DNA of 64,000 bases from Haladaptatus halobius (GCF_020618475.1 NZ_CP085336.1:992001-1056000), one strand, 5' to 3'; positions 18,596 through 27,661 are shown, counted from the stretch's first letter. Program-made: numbers and translations. The notes: a model not told the origin generated them from the sequence alone.

Positions 18596-19921
18596 ATGGT
18601 CGAGATTTCATTTATTGGCGCGGGAAGTATGGTGTTTGCAAAGAATCTCATCGGAGATATTCTCTCCTATCCAGCACTCGAAAATAGCTCGATAACACTG
18701 ATGGATATCGACGAACATCGACTCAAGCAAACTAAACAGGCGGCACAGATGATGATCGAAAACGGTGGCGTCGAGGCGACTGTCGACGCGACCACTGACC
18801 GTCAAGAAGCACTCGAGGGCTCCGACTACGTATTGAACATGATCAACGTCGGCGGAACCGAATCCTTCGAGAACGAAATACGGATCCCGGAACAATACGG
18901 GGTCAAACAAGCCATCGGTGATACGCTCGGTCCTGGCGGCATCTTTCGCGGATTGCGGACAATTCCGACGATTCTTGATATAGCGAACGACATGGAGAAA
19001 CGCTGTCCTGATGCTCTGTTGCTCAACTACACGAACCCGATGGCGATTATTTGTTGGGCACTGGAAGAGGAGACTAACATAGACTATGCCGGGCTGTGTC
19101 ACAGTGTTCCCCACACTGCGGAGGCAATCGCCAGCTATGTCGGCGTTGACGTTACGGATCTTAGTTATTGGGTTGCTGGCATTAACCATATGGCGTGGTT
19201 CCTGGAGGCCGAAGTCAATGGACGGGATGTGTACCCCGACCTTCACAACAGGATGAATGATCCGGACGTTTACAAACAAGATACTGTTCGGTTTGAGATA
19301 CTCCGGCACTTCGGAGCCTTCGTGACTGAATCAAGCCATCACATGAGCGAGTACGTTCCTTACTTCCGTACTGAACCAGCGACTATCGAGGCGATGACCG
19401 GGACTAATTATGCCGAAAGAATGCCGAACGCAACCTACCTTGAAGGATGGAAAGAACGTTCCTCAGAGCGTGATCGAATGTCGTTTGACGAGGTGGATCT
19501 TCAAATCGAACGGTCGGAGGAGTACGCCGCACGAATTATTCATTCGATAGAAACAGGGCAACCTCGTCGACTCAACTTGAATGTCAGCAATAACGAGGGA
19601 GCCATTAGCAATCTCGCAAACGATGCGTGCGTCGAAGTTCCCTGTTTGATTGACGATCGAGGAGTTAACTCGTGTAGTGTTGGTGAACTCCCACCACAAC
19701 TGGCGGCACTCGATCGCACGAACATCGATGTGCAACGGCTTGCAGTGAAGGCCGCACTCGATCATGATCAAGATGCGCTGCGTCAAGCGATCAAACTCGA
19801 TCCGCTCACGGCGGCCGCATGCACGCTCGATGAAATCGATGCTATGGTGAGTGACCTACTCGAAGCAAATGCAGCCTCTCTACCTGATCGACTGGTATCT
19901 GGCACTCACAGTAGGTGCTAG
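18596..19921 (+). CDS. GH4 family alpha-glycosidase (MelA/AglA-like), copy 2
   Basis: 441 residues, full length. The same GH4 landmarks as copy 1: FIGAGSMVFAKNLIGD, LLNYTNPMAI, GLCHSVPHTAEA, GINHMAWF, HMSEYVPYFR. It is divergent from the transporter operon with a 118-base spacer that must hold both promoters. Between about residues 260 and 290 it differs strongly from copy 1 (MTGTNYAERMPNATYLEGW), so the substrates may differ. From GELPPQLAALD to LLEANAA the two are nearly identical, and a short unrelated tail (GTHSRC) ends this copy. Confidence 0.92.
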   Translation: MVEISFIGAGSMVFAKNLIGDILSYPALENSSITLMDIDEHRLKQTKQAAQMMIENGGVEATVDATTDRQEALEGSDYVLNMINVGGTESFENEIRIPEQYGVKQAIGDTLGPGGIFRGLRTIPTILDIANDMEKRCPDALLLNYTNPMAIICWALEEETNIDYAGLCHSVPHTAEAIASYVGVDVTDLSYWVAGINHMAWFLEAEVNGRDVYPDLHNRMNDPDVYKQDTVRFEILRHFGAFVTESSHHMSEYVPYFRTEPATIEAMTGTNYAERMPNATYLEGWKERSSERDRMSFDEVDLQIERSEEYAARIIHSIETGQPRRLNLNVSNNEGAISNLANDACVEVPCLIDDRGVNSCSVGELPPQLAALDRTNIDVQRLAVKAALDHDQDALRQAIKLDPLTAAACTLDEIDAMVSDLLEANAASLPDRLVSGTHSRC

Positions 19922-20296
19922 CAAGGCAGGCTAGCCATTAGATCTATCCTAGTTATCACTTACTAGTATGTCTATCGTTGTGTCTATTACCAATTGACAG
20001 TCACTGGGGCCTCTAGTTGAAACGATTTGCTGTATCTTGCTTCTGTGAGACCGATATGTTAGTGGAGAGGGGTCGTTGTTGGTGGTAACAGTGAAGGGGG
20101 ATGAATGTCTCAATCAGGGTTACTTTTGCGGACAAAAAGTTAGATTTCTGTAATGGAGGAAAAGGACGGTGGAACATAGATAATCAAATTCATAAAACAA
20201 TCTCGATTTTAGGCGGATAGATGAAGTCAATAGCACTTCAACGATCAAATCGGGTAGTTTGAAGCATCTTGCCACTCGTAGCATTTTTTGTCACAG
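19922..20296. other. Intergenic, nothing identified
   Basis: About 375 bases between convergent genes. It has no frame with coding character. GGCAGGCTAGCC just after the GH4 stop is a weak palindrome that could help termination. Confidence 0.4.
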
Positions 20297-21388
20297 CTAT
20301 TCCCGCAGCGCTGGAGGCGGTATCACACCAAGGCGGTCGCTCAGATCCGAGAGGAAGGTCGAGAGTCGGTTATTGATCGGAACTCCCGCTTCGCGGTTTT
20401 TCATCAGATGCTCGTACTCTGGTGCACCGGGGAGACGTGGCTTATTACCCTTCGCACCGGTGCCCACGGGGACATCGTTAGTGTTTAGCCCCTCAAGGTG
20501 ATCCCTGAGCGCCAAGACACGTTGGGCGACCTCAGCAGGCAGGAGGAAGCGCTCAACATCGACCGCGAGGAACCCAGCGGCGTTGTTCGACTGCTCCGGA
20601 TTTGCCATGCCCACGACATCACCGGCTCCGAGACAACCGGCCATCAGCTCTGCAAGGATGGCCAGCCCGAAGCCCTTATATCCCGAGACGGCCCCGCCCA
20701 GGGGGCGGATCGCTGCCTCGTTGCCGTAGAAGTCCTTGACGTCGCGGACGTGATCGCCGCTCTCGTCGACCACCCAACCTTCGGGAATCGGTTCGTTGGT
20801 GTACGTTCGTTCGCGCAGTTTGCCGTGAGCCACCTGACTGGTTGCCATGTCGAGCACGACGTCGTGCGGGAGCGAATCGAACGTTGGGAAGCCCACGACG
20901 ATTGGGTTGGTCGAGAGGCCACGCCGTGAGCTTCCAGCCGGCGCAACCCGCTGTCCGCCACCCTGCGTGTTGATGAATCCGACGATAGCGTACCCTTCAG
21001 CGGCGATGTGCTCGGCCCACTCACCGACACGGCCAAGATGTGTCGCGTCGCGGACGCCGACAGCGGCGATACCATGCTCCTCGACCCGGGTGACGAGTTG
21101 AGTTGCCAGCTCCCGTCCGACGATCTGTCCGAACGCGTTCCGACCGTCGATCCGAGCTGTCGGTCCGTCGTCCGCGACGACTTCCGGCTTGGCTTTCGGG
21201 TCGATGACACCTTCCTCGATGAAGTGGTAGTAATAATCGAGGCGGAGTACCCCATGAGAGGTGTGTCCCCGGAGGTCGGAGCCAACAAGCGAGTTCGCAA
21301 CCGCGCTTGCCGTCCCATCCTGCGCACCCATCGCCTGAATCACCTCGGTTGCGTAAGACTCAAGCGTCGATTCGTCAATACGTTTCAT
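20297..21388 (-). CDS. Ldh-family (malate/L-lactate/ureidoglycolate type) dehydrogenase
   Basis: 363 residues from ATG 21388 (MKRIDESTLESYA). The type-2 malate/L-lactate dehydrogenase family is clear: GSDLRGHTSHGVLRLDYY near the start, the NAD-binding GVRDATHLGRVGEWAE with the family His, VDMATS-type LDMATSQVAHGKL, and the GYKGFGLAILAELMAG segment. These NAD(P)-dependent enzymes reduce or oxidise 2-hydroxy acids (malate, lactate, sulfolactate, ureidoglycolate). The substrate cannot be told here. It is monocistronic, with no pathway partners beside it. Confidence 0.9.
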   Translation of the reverse strand: MKRIDESTLESYATEVIQAMGAQDGTASAVANSLVGSDLRGHTSHGVLRLDYYYHFIEEGVIDPKAKPEVVADDGPTARIDGRNAFGQIVGRELATQLVTRVEEHGIAAVGVRDATHLGRVGEWAEHIAAEGYAIVGFINTQGGGQRVAPAGSSRRGLSTNPIVVGFPTFDSLPHDVVLDMATSQVAHGKLRERTYTNEPIPEGWVVDESGDHVRDVKDFYGNEAAIRPLGGAVSGYKGFGLAILAELMAGCLGAGDVVGMANPEQSNNAAGFLAVDVERFLLPAEVAQRVLALRDHLEGLNTNDVPVGTGAKGNKPRLPGAPEYEHLMKNREAGVPINNRLSTFLSDLSDRLGVIPPPALRE

Positions 21389-21564
21389 GGGGATAGCGTG
21401 TGGGCAGGGTTGATAAGCGTTACCGATCACCAGGGGATTGAATTCGAATCGTGGCTATATCTCTCGAGGAAGCCAGCCAGAAGTGTGGATCGAGTCAGCT
21501 TGCAGGTGAGAGTGTTACCGGATTCACAATGGATCAACCATTGCGAACTTATGACAATCACCAT

Positions 21565-21972
21565 TTAATATTGATCTCGTTCGAGGAGAGAGCATGAGGA
21601 AAGGGAGGCGAGTTTGTCTAGGAGCGCAAGCCAGCAAATGTCCTTGCGGTCATGGAACCGCTTAAACTCTACATAACGAGCGAGATTGCGGAGGAGCTTG
21701 GGTGGCCACATCGGACGGCGTATGAGGGCGCCTGATTCTATGTAACCACCCTGCATCTTGGGCTGCTCGCAATCGATTGCGCTGATAGGTGTACGCGTTG
21801 GGACTCTCACCAGCTCTGCAACGACCTGTTCGGAGACTGTGACGGTGAGGTTTCGCTGACGAACAAATCATTCGAATACTTGGCATTTCTCGTTCGACGG
21901 CTCACCCATCGCAAATAGAACGCTACTGTCGATGATCGCAGCGCTGTCGCTCGGAATCTCCGCCCCTACCAT
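21565..21972 (-). pseudogene. PIN-domain toxin gene with one in-frame stop
   Basis: ATG 21972 overlaps the stop of the regulator (TAATG). The frame reads AAIIDSSVLFAMGEPSNEKC, with the first PIN Asp, then TGA at 21868-21870 (codon 35), then FVRQRNLTVTVSEQVVAELV and a further 90 residues to a stop at 21565. Changing the TGA to CGA (Arg) would restore one frame. The arrangement, a regulator then a PIN gene with overlapping codons, is that of a toxin-antitoxin pair whose toxin is disabled. Confidence 0.65.
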
Positions 21973-22541
21973 TATTCGGCTCGCTCTAGATAGGGATCAT
22001 AGTCAGCCGCCTCCTCGATGACATCCTGTAACGCAGTGAAGACGGTCATTCCCTCGACGGGGTGAACACCGAGTTTAGATGCAGCAGTCCGTTGTGTGAG
22101 TTCGCCATTCAACACTCGGAGCGTATAGTGGAGTGCAGCGGCCAGTTTGGCAATGCCTTGCCGGTCGACGAACACGCGGATATCCTCCGTATCGTGCTGG
22201 CGGCCAATTGCGTCAATGAGTGTTGGTGTTGCAGTCACGACGCCATGATCGGTCTCGATTTGCAGGCGAATCGGCTCCACAGTGACCATCGCTGGTGTCT
22301 CGTCGTCGTGGCGAGACAGAACACCCATCTCTTCGAGTTGCCCGATGTATTTGTAGGTCGTCGAATGCGCCATGTCGAGATCCGTTTTGATCGTCTCGAT
22401 TGCGACTGGCCCGTTTTGGAGTATGTAAATGTACAGACGGGCCAGTTGGGGGGTATTTAGGAGTTCAGCGTAGGTGAGGAGATCATTGAATGTCTCCTCG
22501 TGGTTGGGGGTCGTCGAGATTCGGTCGTCCGTCGACATCAC
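21972..22541 (-). CDS. Winged-helix regulator (DUF7437-like), putative antitoxin
   Basis: 189 residues. The N-terminal winged helix spans about 25-85 (LLNTPQLARLYIYILQNGPV, IKTDLDMAHSTTYKYIGQLE, GVLSRHD), followed by a haloarchaea-specific C-terminal domain ending TVFTALQDVIEEAADYD. In haloarchaea this type of protein is commonly encoded directly before a PIN protein, as here, which suggests an antitoxin and autorepressor. The downstream PIN gene is broken, so the regulator may now be an orphan. Confidence 0.75.
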   Translation of the reverse strand: MMSTDDRISTTPNHEETFNDLLTYAELLNTPQLARLYIYILQNGPVAIETIKTDLDMAHSTTYKYIGQLEEMGVLSRHDDETPAMVTVEPIRLQIETDHGVVTATPTLIDAIGRQHDTEDIRVFVDRQGIAKLAAALHYTLRVLNGELTQRTAASKLGVHPVEGMTVFTALQDVIEEAADYDPYLERAE

Positions 22542-22677
22542 AATACATGTTCTATGGATAGTGTATTAACTCTTATCCTGCGGTGTGGACGGAATCAAAA
22601 GCAGACTACTTCAATTAGTGGCCACTGCATGGTTCCCCAGGATTTTTTGATACCACAAAGAGTGTACATTACTACCA

Positions 22678-22848
22678 ATGAGTTTCATGAGCAAACTCAA
22701 AGAGCTCTTCACGACGAAGAGTGGTACGCGATTTGAATGCCAGATATGTCGTGAAACCTTCGATACCGCAGAAGGAGTGTGTCCGGAGTGTGGTGGCCAA
22801 GTCACAAAACAGGATCAACTGTCGTCAGACAAGCGACCTGGTCGCTGA
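22678..22848 (+). CDS. Small zinc-ribbon protein
   Basis: 56 residues: MSFMSKLKELFTTKSG, then the ribbon FECQICRETFDTAEGVCPEC and a Lys/Asp-rich tail. The two C-x-x-C knuckles and the N-terminal amphipathic helix match the layout of the protein at 11141. Either ATG 22678 or ATG 22687 could be used. Function is unknown. Confidence 0.65.
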   Translation: MSFMSKLKELFTTKSGTRFECQICRETFDTAEGVCPECGGQVTKQDQLSSDKRPGR

Positions 22849-22897
22849 TGATGTTTGCGTTTGCTGTTGGAGGGCAGTCAATTCACCGTGCGTCTAG

Positions 22898-23137
22898 TTA
22901 CAAACCGACCCGTACACACATCATGGGCGGTATACAGAGGAGACGACTGATGAGGATATTCTTAGTGCAATCAGGGAGTCAGAATTTCCGGCGGTGACCG
23001 CTCGGTGGGTGGCGGACACGCTTGGGATTGAGCGGCCGTCCGCGCATCGACAGCTTGAAGAGTTACATGAGGATGGTGTAGTGGAGCGTGGGAAATTAAG
23101 TCCACGAGTTGTCAGCTGGTGGATCCCTGAGGGATAG
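22898..23137 (+). pseudogene. Short winged-helix protein without a start codon (copy 2)
   Basis: The body is intact: GRYTEETTDEDILSAIRESE, FPAVTARWVADTLGIERPSA, HRQLEELHEDGVVERGKLSP and RVVSWWIPEG, then TAG. Upstream the frame opens only after TAG at 22895 and has no ATG, GTG or TTG before the domain, while the copy at 13151 has ATG there. So this copy has lost its start and copy 1 has lost a Trp codon. It would be a DNA-binding protein of about 75 residues. Confidence 0.6.
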
Positions 23138-23155
23138 GTACAATAGGTACCTCAG

Positions 23156-23371
23156 TTAATCACGACGGATCCAAAGATATTCGAACCAGAAGAGTTCCCA
23201 GTGTTCGTTATCGATACCGTGGAGGGACGCCACTTCTGCGGGCTCCCAGTCCATCGCGTTCCCGGATTCTAAGTCGGTGGTGCGAATACCGACTAGAGTG
23301 GCGTCACTCCAGACGAGAAATACAGAGTTCCGGATAGCGAGGAAGAACAGCCTGTCCGTGCGTTCGTTGCG
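23156..23371 (-). CDS. Possible gene remnant, unknown
   Basis: The minus-strand frame ends with a protein-like stretch, DRLFFLAIRNSVFLVWSDAT, LVGIRTTDLESGNAMDWEP and LFWFEYLWIRRD. It is rich in aromatic residues and has no recognised domain. Upstream of about 23371 the frame loses coding character, so if real it is a fragment. Weakly supported. Confidence 0.25.
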   Translation of the reverse strand, partial: RNERTDRLFFLAIRNSVFLVWSDATLVGIRTTDLESGNAMDWEPAEVASLHGIDNEHWELFWFEYLWIRRD

Positions 23372-23480
23372 AGTACGTGCCAAGTGAGAACGGCCCGATG
23401 ATGGATTTGTTAGCGTGTGTGCTGTCGCAGTCGTCCGCTGTGACGCTAGTGTCGACTGGCTTCGGACTCGGTTGACTGCG

Positions 23481-23603
23481 GGTGTCGCAGCGGGGCTGTC
23501 CGGACATGGGTTCACAACAGCGCCCGTGAGTGGGAAACTGGCGGTGGCTCTCGTGACCGAGGGTGAGTCACCGATCGATATGTCGGATTTCAGTCTCAAT
23601 TGA
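23481..23603 (+). pseudogene. FAD-dependent oxidoreductase (DAO family), C-terminal fragment
   Basis: GVAAGLSGHGFTTAPVSGKL, AVALVTEGESPIDMSDFSLN followed by a stop is the conserved C-terminal end of glycine/D-amino-acid oxidase-like flavoproteins, where GHG-F-TAP-G contacts the flavin. Nothing of the N-terminal FAD-binding half remains upstream. It shows that a larger metabolic gene once stood here or that a fragment was brought in by recombination. Confidence 0.55.
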
Positions 23604-23700
23604 TTCGACGTCTTCTGAAGTATCCTCGGTGGTCTTGGGACGGTTGGAAATGAATTTTGTTGAAAACACCAGCAATACGCAGCGAGTAGGCCGAACGGAG

Positions 23701-23823
23701 TTACGTTCTAACTGGAGGCGGCGGTGATCGACCCTTCGGATCAAGGATGCGCTGGATAATGCCATCAATGTCTGGGGGAGGCACCTCCTCGGGTTCGTCT
23801 GACGGGTAGTGTGGAACTGGCAT
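23701..23823 (-). CDS. Possible 40-residue Pro/Asp-rich small protein
   Basis: MPVPHYPSDEPEEVPPPDID, GIIQRILDPKGRSPPPPVRT. The composition (acidic, proline-rich, no Cys) fits a haloarchaeal small protein, and the frame is clean from ATG to TAA. There is no family match that I know. The sequence around it (23604-23700 and 23824-24054) holds nothing I can support. Confidence 0.35.
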   Translation of the reverse strand: MPVPHYPSDEPEEVPPPDIDGIIQRILDPKGRSPPPPVRT

Positions 23824-24054
23824 GAGTTTTCACTCTTACTAGTAGTACACCACCAATCATAATAATTGTTTACTATTGCGAGATAGGTTTTGAGCGAGTC
23901 GCTTATCGCCTCAATCGAAACTACATAAATAGCATTGGACCTCAAAAGTGCAAAAAGCGGAGTGAGAATAATTCAGGAGCACAACGAGAGTCTGCTGTTC
24001 AGCAATGGGAGTGTGCGTTAGTTACCGTATCAGAAATTGAGAGAAGAACGGAAC

Positions 24055-24178
24055 TTAGTTCGGTAGTTCCATACGTTCCGTTTTCACACACTTCCAGCAC
24101 GGGAAGCCACCGAGGCCATCGCAGTCACAGTCTTCTGGTTCGGCATCGACTTCGTCCTCCGACGGGAATGCGTCGAGC
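24055..24178 (-). pseudogene. SWIM protein, C-terminal tail only (copy 3)
   Basis: LDAFPSEDEVDAEPEDCDCD, GLGGFPCWKCVKTERMELPN and stop. This is nearly the same as the tail of the copy at 28919 (LDAFPSEDEDDAEPEDCVCD). The SWIM finger itself is gone; upstream residues are unrelated. It is a recombination scar. Confidence 0.65.
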
Positions 24179-24299
24179 GGCAGCGCTACATCGATGCGAT
24201 CCGCCCGACGGATAAAGCCATCCTGAGCGGCAATCAGAACAGTTCGACGAAACCACCAGTGATACTGGATGCGTCGAACCAGTCCTCCAGCGCCTAAGG

Positions 24300-24506
24300 A
24301 TGGTACTGAAACTCGCCATCGTAGCAGCGTTACTCGTGGCACTCCTGTACGTGTACGCGATATACATCATGCCCCAGTTGATCCAGTGGGCGCGGGAGAA
24401 CCGGGAGGCCAAACAGGCGCTACGGGAACGGGAACTGGAACGCGACGAGCGGTTGGTCGAGGTTGCCGATCAGGAGTATCACGATTCGAGACACTCACAA
24501 TATTAG
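24300..24506 (+). CDS. Small single-span membrane protein
   Basis: 68 residues: one N-terminal membrane helix (LKLAIVAALLVALLYVYAIY), then a highly charged amphipathic helix (REAKQALRERELERDERLVE). The topology suggests a membrane-anchored coiled-coil peptide. AAGG lies immediately before the ATG. It is followed by a clear intrinsic terminator, which supports it being a transcribed gene. No family is recognised. Confidence 0.55.
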   Translation: MVLKLAIVAALLVALLYVYAIYIMPQLIQWARENREAKQALRERELERDERLVEVADQEYHDSRHSQY

Positions 24507-24516
24507 GTGTTAGCCT

Positions 24517-24540
24517 GCTAGCAATCTAGCTTTTTTCTTT
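24517..24540 (+). terminator. Hairpin plus T-tract
   Basis: GCTAG-CAAT-CTAGC (five-base-pair stem) is followed directly by TTTTTTCTTT, about ten bases after the stop of the small membrane protein gene. Archaeal termination depends chiefly on the T-tract. Confidence 0.6.
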
Positions 24541-24561
24541 CGACCGTGCATACCGGCAGCC

Positions 24562-24675
24562 ATGACTATGCCACCGGGCTATCTCCCGCCCGCTGAACGC
24601 GCGTTACAGGATACGATCGGCCACCTTGAGCAGTCACCGCATTTTCCCGCAGACCGCCTTCTTGTCGGCCAGTAA
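24562..24675 (+). CDS. Possible 37-residue small protein
   Basis: MTMPPGYLPPAERALQDTIG, HLEQSPHFPADRLLVGQ. A clean short frame just after the terminator, with protein-like composition and no recognised family. It may be a remnant or chance. Confidence 0.25.
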   Translation: MTMPPGYLPPAERALQDTIGHLEQSPHFPADRLLVGQ

Positions 24676-24772
24676 ACAGCGCCAGTATCAGGCAATCATC
24701 CTGCATTCTATGTATGGCGTTGTAGGATTATAAAAAAGATCGCCGATTCACTCAATATCAGCGGGACTGGTG

Positions 24773-25412
24773 TTAGCAGTCTTTCGTCGTCGTGGTCGTC
24801 GTCTCGTCCGACTTGGAAGAATCGTCCTCGGAGGTGGTAGTTGTGGTCGTCGTGTCTTCGGTCGTAGTCGTCGTCTCCTCGGTCGTCGTTTCTTCGGTGG
24901 TCGTGGTTTCCTCCGACGTAGTAGTTTCCTCCGACGAGGTAGTGATTGTGGTGGTTGCTTGCTCGTCGCTGCGACACACCACGTTTCCGTCGGAGTCGAG
25001 GAGCGCAATCACGTCGCTACCATCGTTGTCGATGACGTGGCTGTCGTAGTCGAACCTCAGGCGGACGTCGTGTTCGGTGGTGGCGGGGTCGACATCGACG
25101 GCGCCGGTGGCGATCGTATAGTATTCGCCGGGCGAGACGATCGTGCCGTATTCGATACGGTCGGGTTTTTCTCTCCACCCGGAATACGCTTTCGCTGATT
25201 ATAGTCGGGGTTTTGATAGTGGAATGCAACGATGTGGTCTTTGAGATCGTAGTCTTTCTCACCGTTGTTTACAAAGACGACATATTCAAGCTCCGTGTTC
25301 ACTTCTTGAACGTCGAACTTGGGCGCGTGGCTGTCCCAATCACTGTCGATGCGCCAAGTCCCCCGGCCGCAAGGAGGCCAATACCGCTTAGAATGGTTCG
25401 TCGTGTTGCCAT
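24773..25412 (-). pseudogene. Secreted lamin-tail-like (LTD) protein with Thr/Glu-rich tail, frameshifted twice
   Basis: ATG 25412 starts a Tat-type signal (MATRRTILSGIGLLAAGGLG). The frame then shifts near 25345; the next block reads PKFDVQEVNTELEYVVFVNN, YDLKDHIVAFHYQNP. A second shift near 25165 leads to PDRIEYGTIVSPGEYYTIAT, IDNDGSDVIALLDSDGNVVC. That order (strand, V-x-N-x-G, D-L, then G-x-x-V-S-P-G-E and N-D-G-D-x-I-x-L-x-D) is that of lamin-tail domains. The rest is a long Thr/Glu low-complexity tail (TTSEETTTTEETTTEE) of the kind glycosylated on haloarchaeal surface proteins. Three frames are needed, so it is inactive unless the shifts are errors. Confidence 0.65.
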
Positions 25413-25620
25413 ACTCTTCTACACTTATTCACTAACGGTAAATATTTTCTCATTGATTACTTGACCGAGTAATCCAAAGTAGTTGAAAATACTACCGCGT
25501 CCCCCTCGACGTGGCGGGAACCGCCTCGTATAACTGTTGTTTGAGGATGTGTGGGTGAGTCAAAACTGAGCCTGTAAGAATCGGTGGATTGATGAAAGTA
25601 GCTGCCATTTCGATCCTATC

Positions 25621-27639
25621 ATGACTTCCCACGACTCCCTTGGCGAAATTCGACGCCACACGGCTCTTGAAATCCCCGTACAGTCAGAAACCGTTGCAGC
25701 GACCCGATATGAACCGCTCAGCAGCGATGCGCCCTCACCAGCCCTGTTGATGTACGTTCCGTATCATCAGGACGATCTCATCACCTACGGTGCTTACGAC
25801 CCCTTGTGTCTGTATTTTGCCAAACATGGCTACGAGGTCATCGTCGCTGACATGCTCGGGACGGGTAGTTCAAGCGGGTTTATCGACGAACCATTCACTC
25901 GACGTGAGGGGATTGAACCGGCCGCCATCGTCGAGTGGCTCGCTGAACAGCCTTGGACTACTGGTCGAATCGGTCTTTTTGGGAAATCCTACGGCGGTAT
26001 CACAGCGCTGGATGCTGCGGCCCAGCAGCCGGACGACTTGGACGCGATCGTCCCTATTCATACCCCATATCAGGGATGGCGGAACGCATACTCCTACGGC
26101 GGCCTGTTCGAGTTTCTCACCATTGGGATGGATTGGCTAACTTTGATGCAAGCTCTCCAGGCAAAACCCGCGAGTATCCGTGATTCAGATGGTGATTGGC
26201 TCAATCGTTGGCAGAATCGATTAGAAGGGTCACGCGATCAAACACCATGGCTGTTCCAATTCATAGACAACGATCCCCACGAATCATACTGGGAGGACAA
26301 GAACATTCCCGTCGAGCGTATCGAAACCCCGACGCTCGCGATTGGTGGCTGGCGTGACCCATACACACAGGATACGTTGGAGTACTTCGAGGCCATCGAC
26401 GCACCGAAGCGACTTCTGCTCGGTCCCTGGCGTCATCAGATGCCTCATCGGGGTCGTGAGAGTGCTATCGACTTCCGTCAGCAGGCACTCGAGTGGTTCG
26501 ACCGCTTCCTGCGTGATGAAGAAAACGGTGTGATGGACGAACCGACCATTTCTTACTGGACCGAGTTCGACGGTGGCGGGAGTTCGGCCGGTCAATGGCG
26601 CGGCCGGAAGACGTGGCCGACAGTCTGTAATGAGAATTCAACTAATCCACCATCTGACGGCGAGACAATCTATGACAAGACAGATGAGTTTGTGACGTTT
26701 GCACTCACACCGACAGGGCTCTCGTCGCCGAACGAATACGAGATCGGTGAAGTTGATGCCGAGTACACGTTTGATCCTACTGTCGGACCTTCCTCGATCG
26801 ATCCCTACGGAGTATCATTCGAACCGCCAGCAACGAACGATGACGACGTACGGTCGTTAACATTCGAGACAGATCCGCTAGATAACCCGATCGAACTCAC
26901 TGGAACTGGCGAAGTGACGCTCCGACTCGAAGCCAGCGTTCCCGACCCAACCATTGTCATTCGGCTCATCGATTTGTCGCCGGATTCACGTGGCACACTC
27001 GTTTCCCACGGCGCTGTGCGGGGAAAATACCGGAAGGGCCTCGATTACCCGGATGAAATGGAACCGGGGACTGAATACTATGTGACCGTTCCATTTGATC
27101 CCAAGTCCCATGTCTTCGAGGAAGGGCATTCGATCCGCGTTGCCGTCGGATCGTCTTATTTCCCCGTCTCCCTTCCAACCCCACACCAGGGGTCGTTTAT
27201 CGTTCGTTCCACACCTGTTGATCCTGCTACTGTGCGGTTCCCTGGGCGTAGAATGAACAGTGTGGATTTTGATGATTCAGTAGATATGGCCCCACCCGAT
27301 GAAAGTGTACCGACAAGCGCTGAAAATGCAAATGGCAGCTCCTCGTGGACCACCAGTCGTGAGCGGGTCTCTGATTGTGTCCAGACGTCCAAACGCCACT
27401 CGTTGGACGTCGATCTTCCTCACGGTCGATTTTCCCGGGAAGCAACTTTTGAGGCATCGGTTATGGCAGACGATCCATCAACCGCAGCTGCTCAGAACGA
27501 GATGACGCTAGGAATTACGACTAATTTCGGCGAATTCGAGATTGTTGCCAGTAACTACATTTCTGACAATCTCTGTCAGCTTGAGACCACTGTTGAACTC
27601 GATGGCGACACGATGTTCGAGGAGACGTGGCGTCAATAA
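25621..27639 (+). CDS. CocE/NonD-family hydrolase (S15 X-Pro dipeptidyl-peptidase fold)
   Basis: 672 residues. The N-terminal alpha/beta-hydrolase domain carries GYEVIVADMLGTGSSSGF and the nucleophile elbow FGKSYGG (about residues 119-125). A later His stands in GPWRHQMPHRG. The C-terminal half is the jelly-roll domain of X-Pro peptidases (VTLRLEASVPDPTIVIRLID, DPKSHVFEEGHSIRVAVGSS). Relatives hydrolyse acyl esters, amides or peptides; the substrate is unknown. No signal peptide is visible, so it is probably cytoplasmic. It is monocistronic. Confidence 0.9.
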   Translation: MTSHDSLGEIRRHTALEIPVQSETVAATRYEPLSSDAPSPALLMYVPYHQDDLITYGAYDPLCLYFAKHGYEVIVADMLGTGSSSGFIDEPFTRREGIEPAAIVEWLAEQPWTTGRIGLFGKSYGGITALDAAAQQPDDLDAIVPIHTPYQGWRNAYSYGGLFEFLTIGMDWLTLMQALQAKPASIRDSDGDWLNRWQNRLEGSRDQTPWLFQFIDNDPHESYWEDKNIPVERIETPTLAIGGWRDPYTQDTLEYFEAIDAPKRLLLGPWRHQMPHRGRESAIDFRQQALEWFDRFLRDEENGVMDEPTISYWTEFDGGGSSAGQWRGRKTWPTVCNENSTNPPSDGETIYDKTDEFVTFALTPTGLSSPNEYEIGEVDAEYTFDPTVGPSSIDPYGVSFEPPATNDDDVRSLTFETDPLDNPIELTGTGEVTLRLEASVPDPTIVIRLIDLSPDSRGTLVSHGAVRGKYRKGLDYPDEMEPGTEYYVTVPFDPKSHVFEEGHSIRVAVGSSYFPVSLPTPHQGSFIVRSTPVDPATVRFPGRRMNSVDFDDSVDMAPPDESVPTSAENANGSSSWTTSRERVSDCVQTSKRHSLDVDLPHGRFSREATFEASVMADDPSTAAAQNEMTLGITTNFGEFEIVASNYISDNLCQLETTVELDGDTMFEETWRQ

Positions 27640-27661
27640 TGATTCTGTAAACAACCCTTGA

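Noticed and set aside
24792..25198. Val- or Gly/Arg-rich frames on the plus strand
   Set aside because: They are the antisense of the Thr/Glu repeat (ACN/GAN codons) in the lamin-tail pseudogene.
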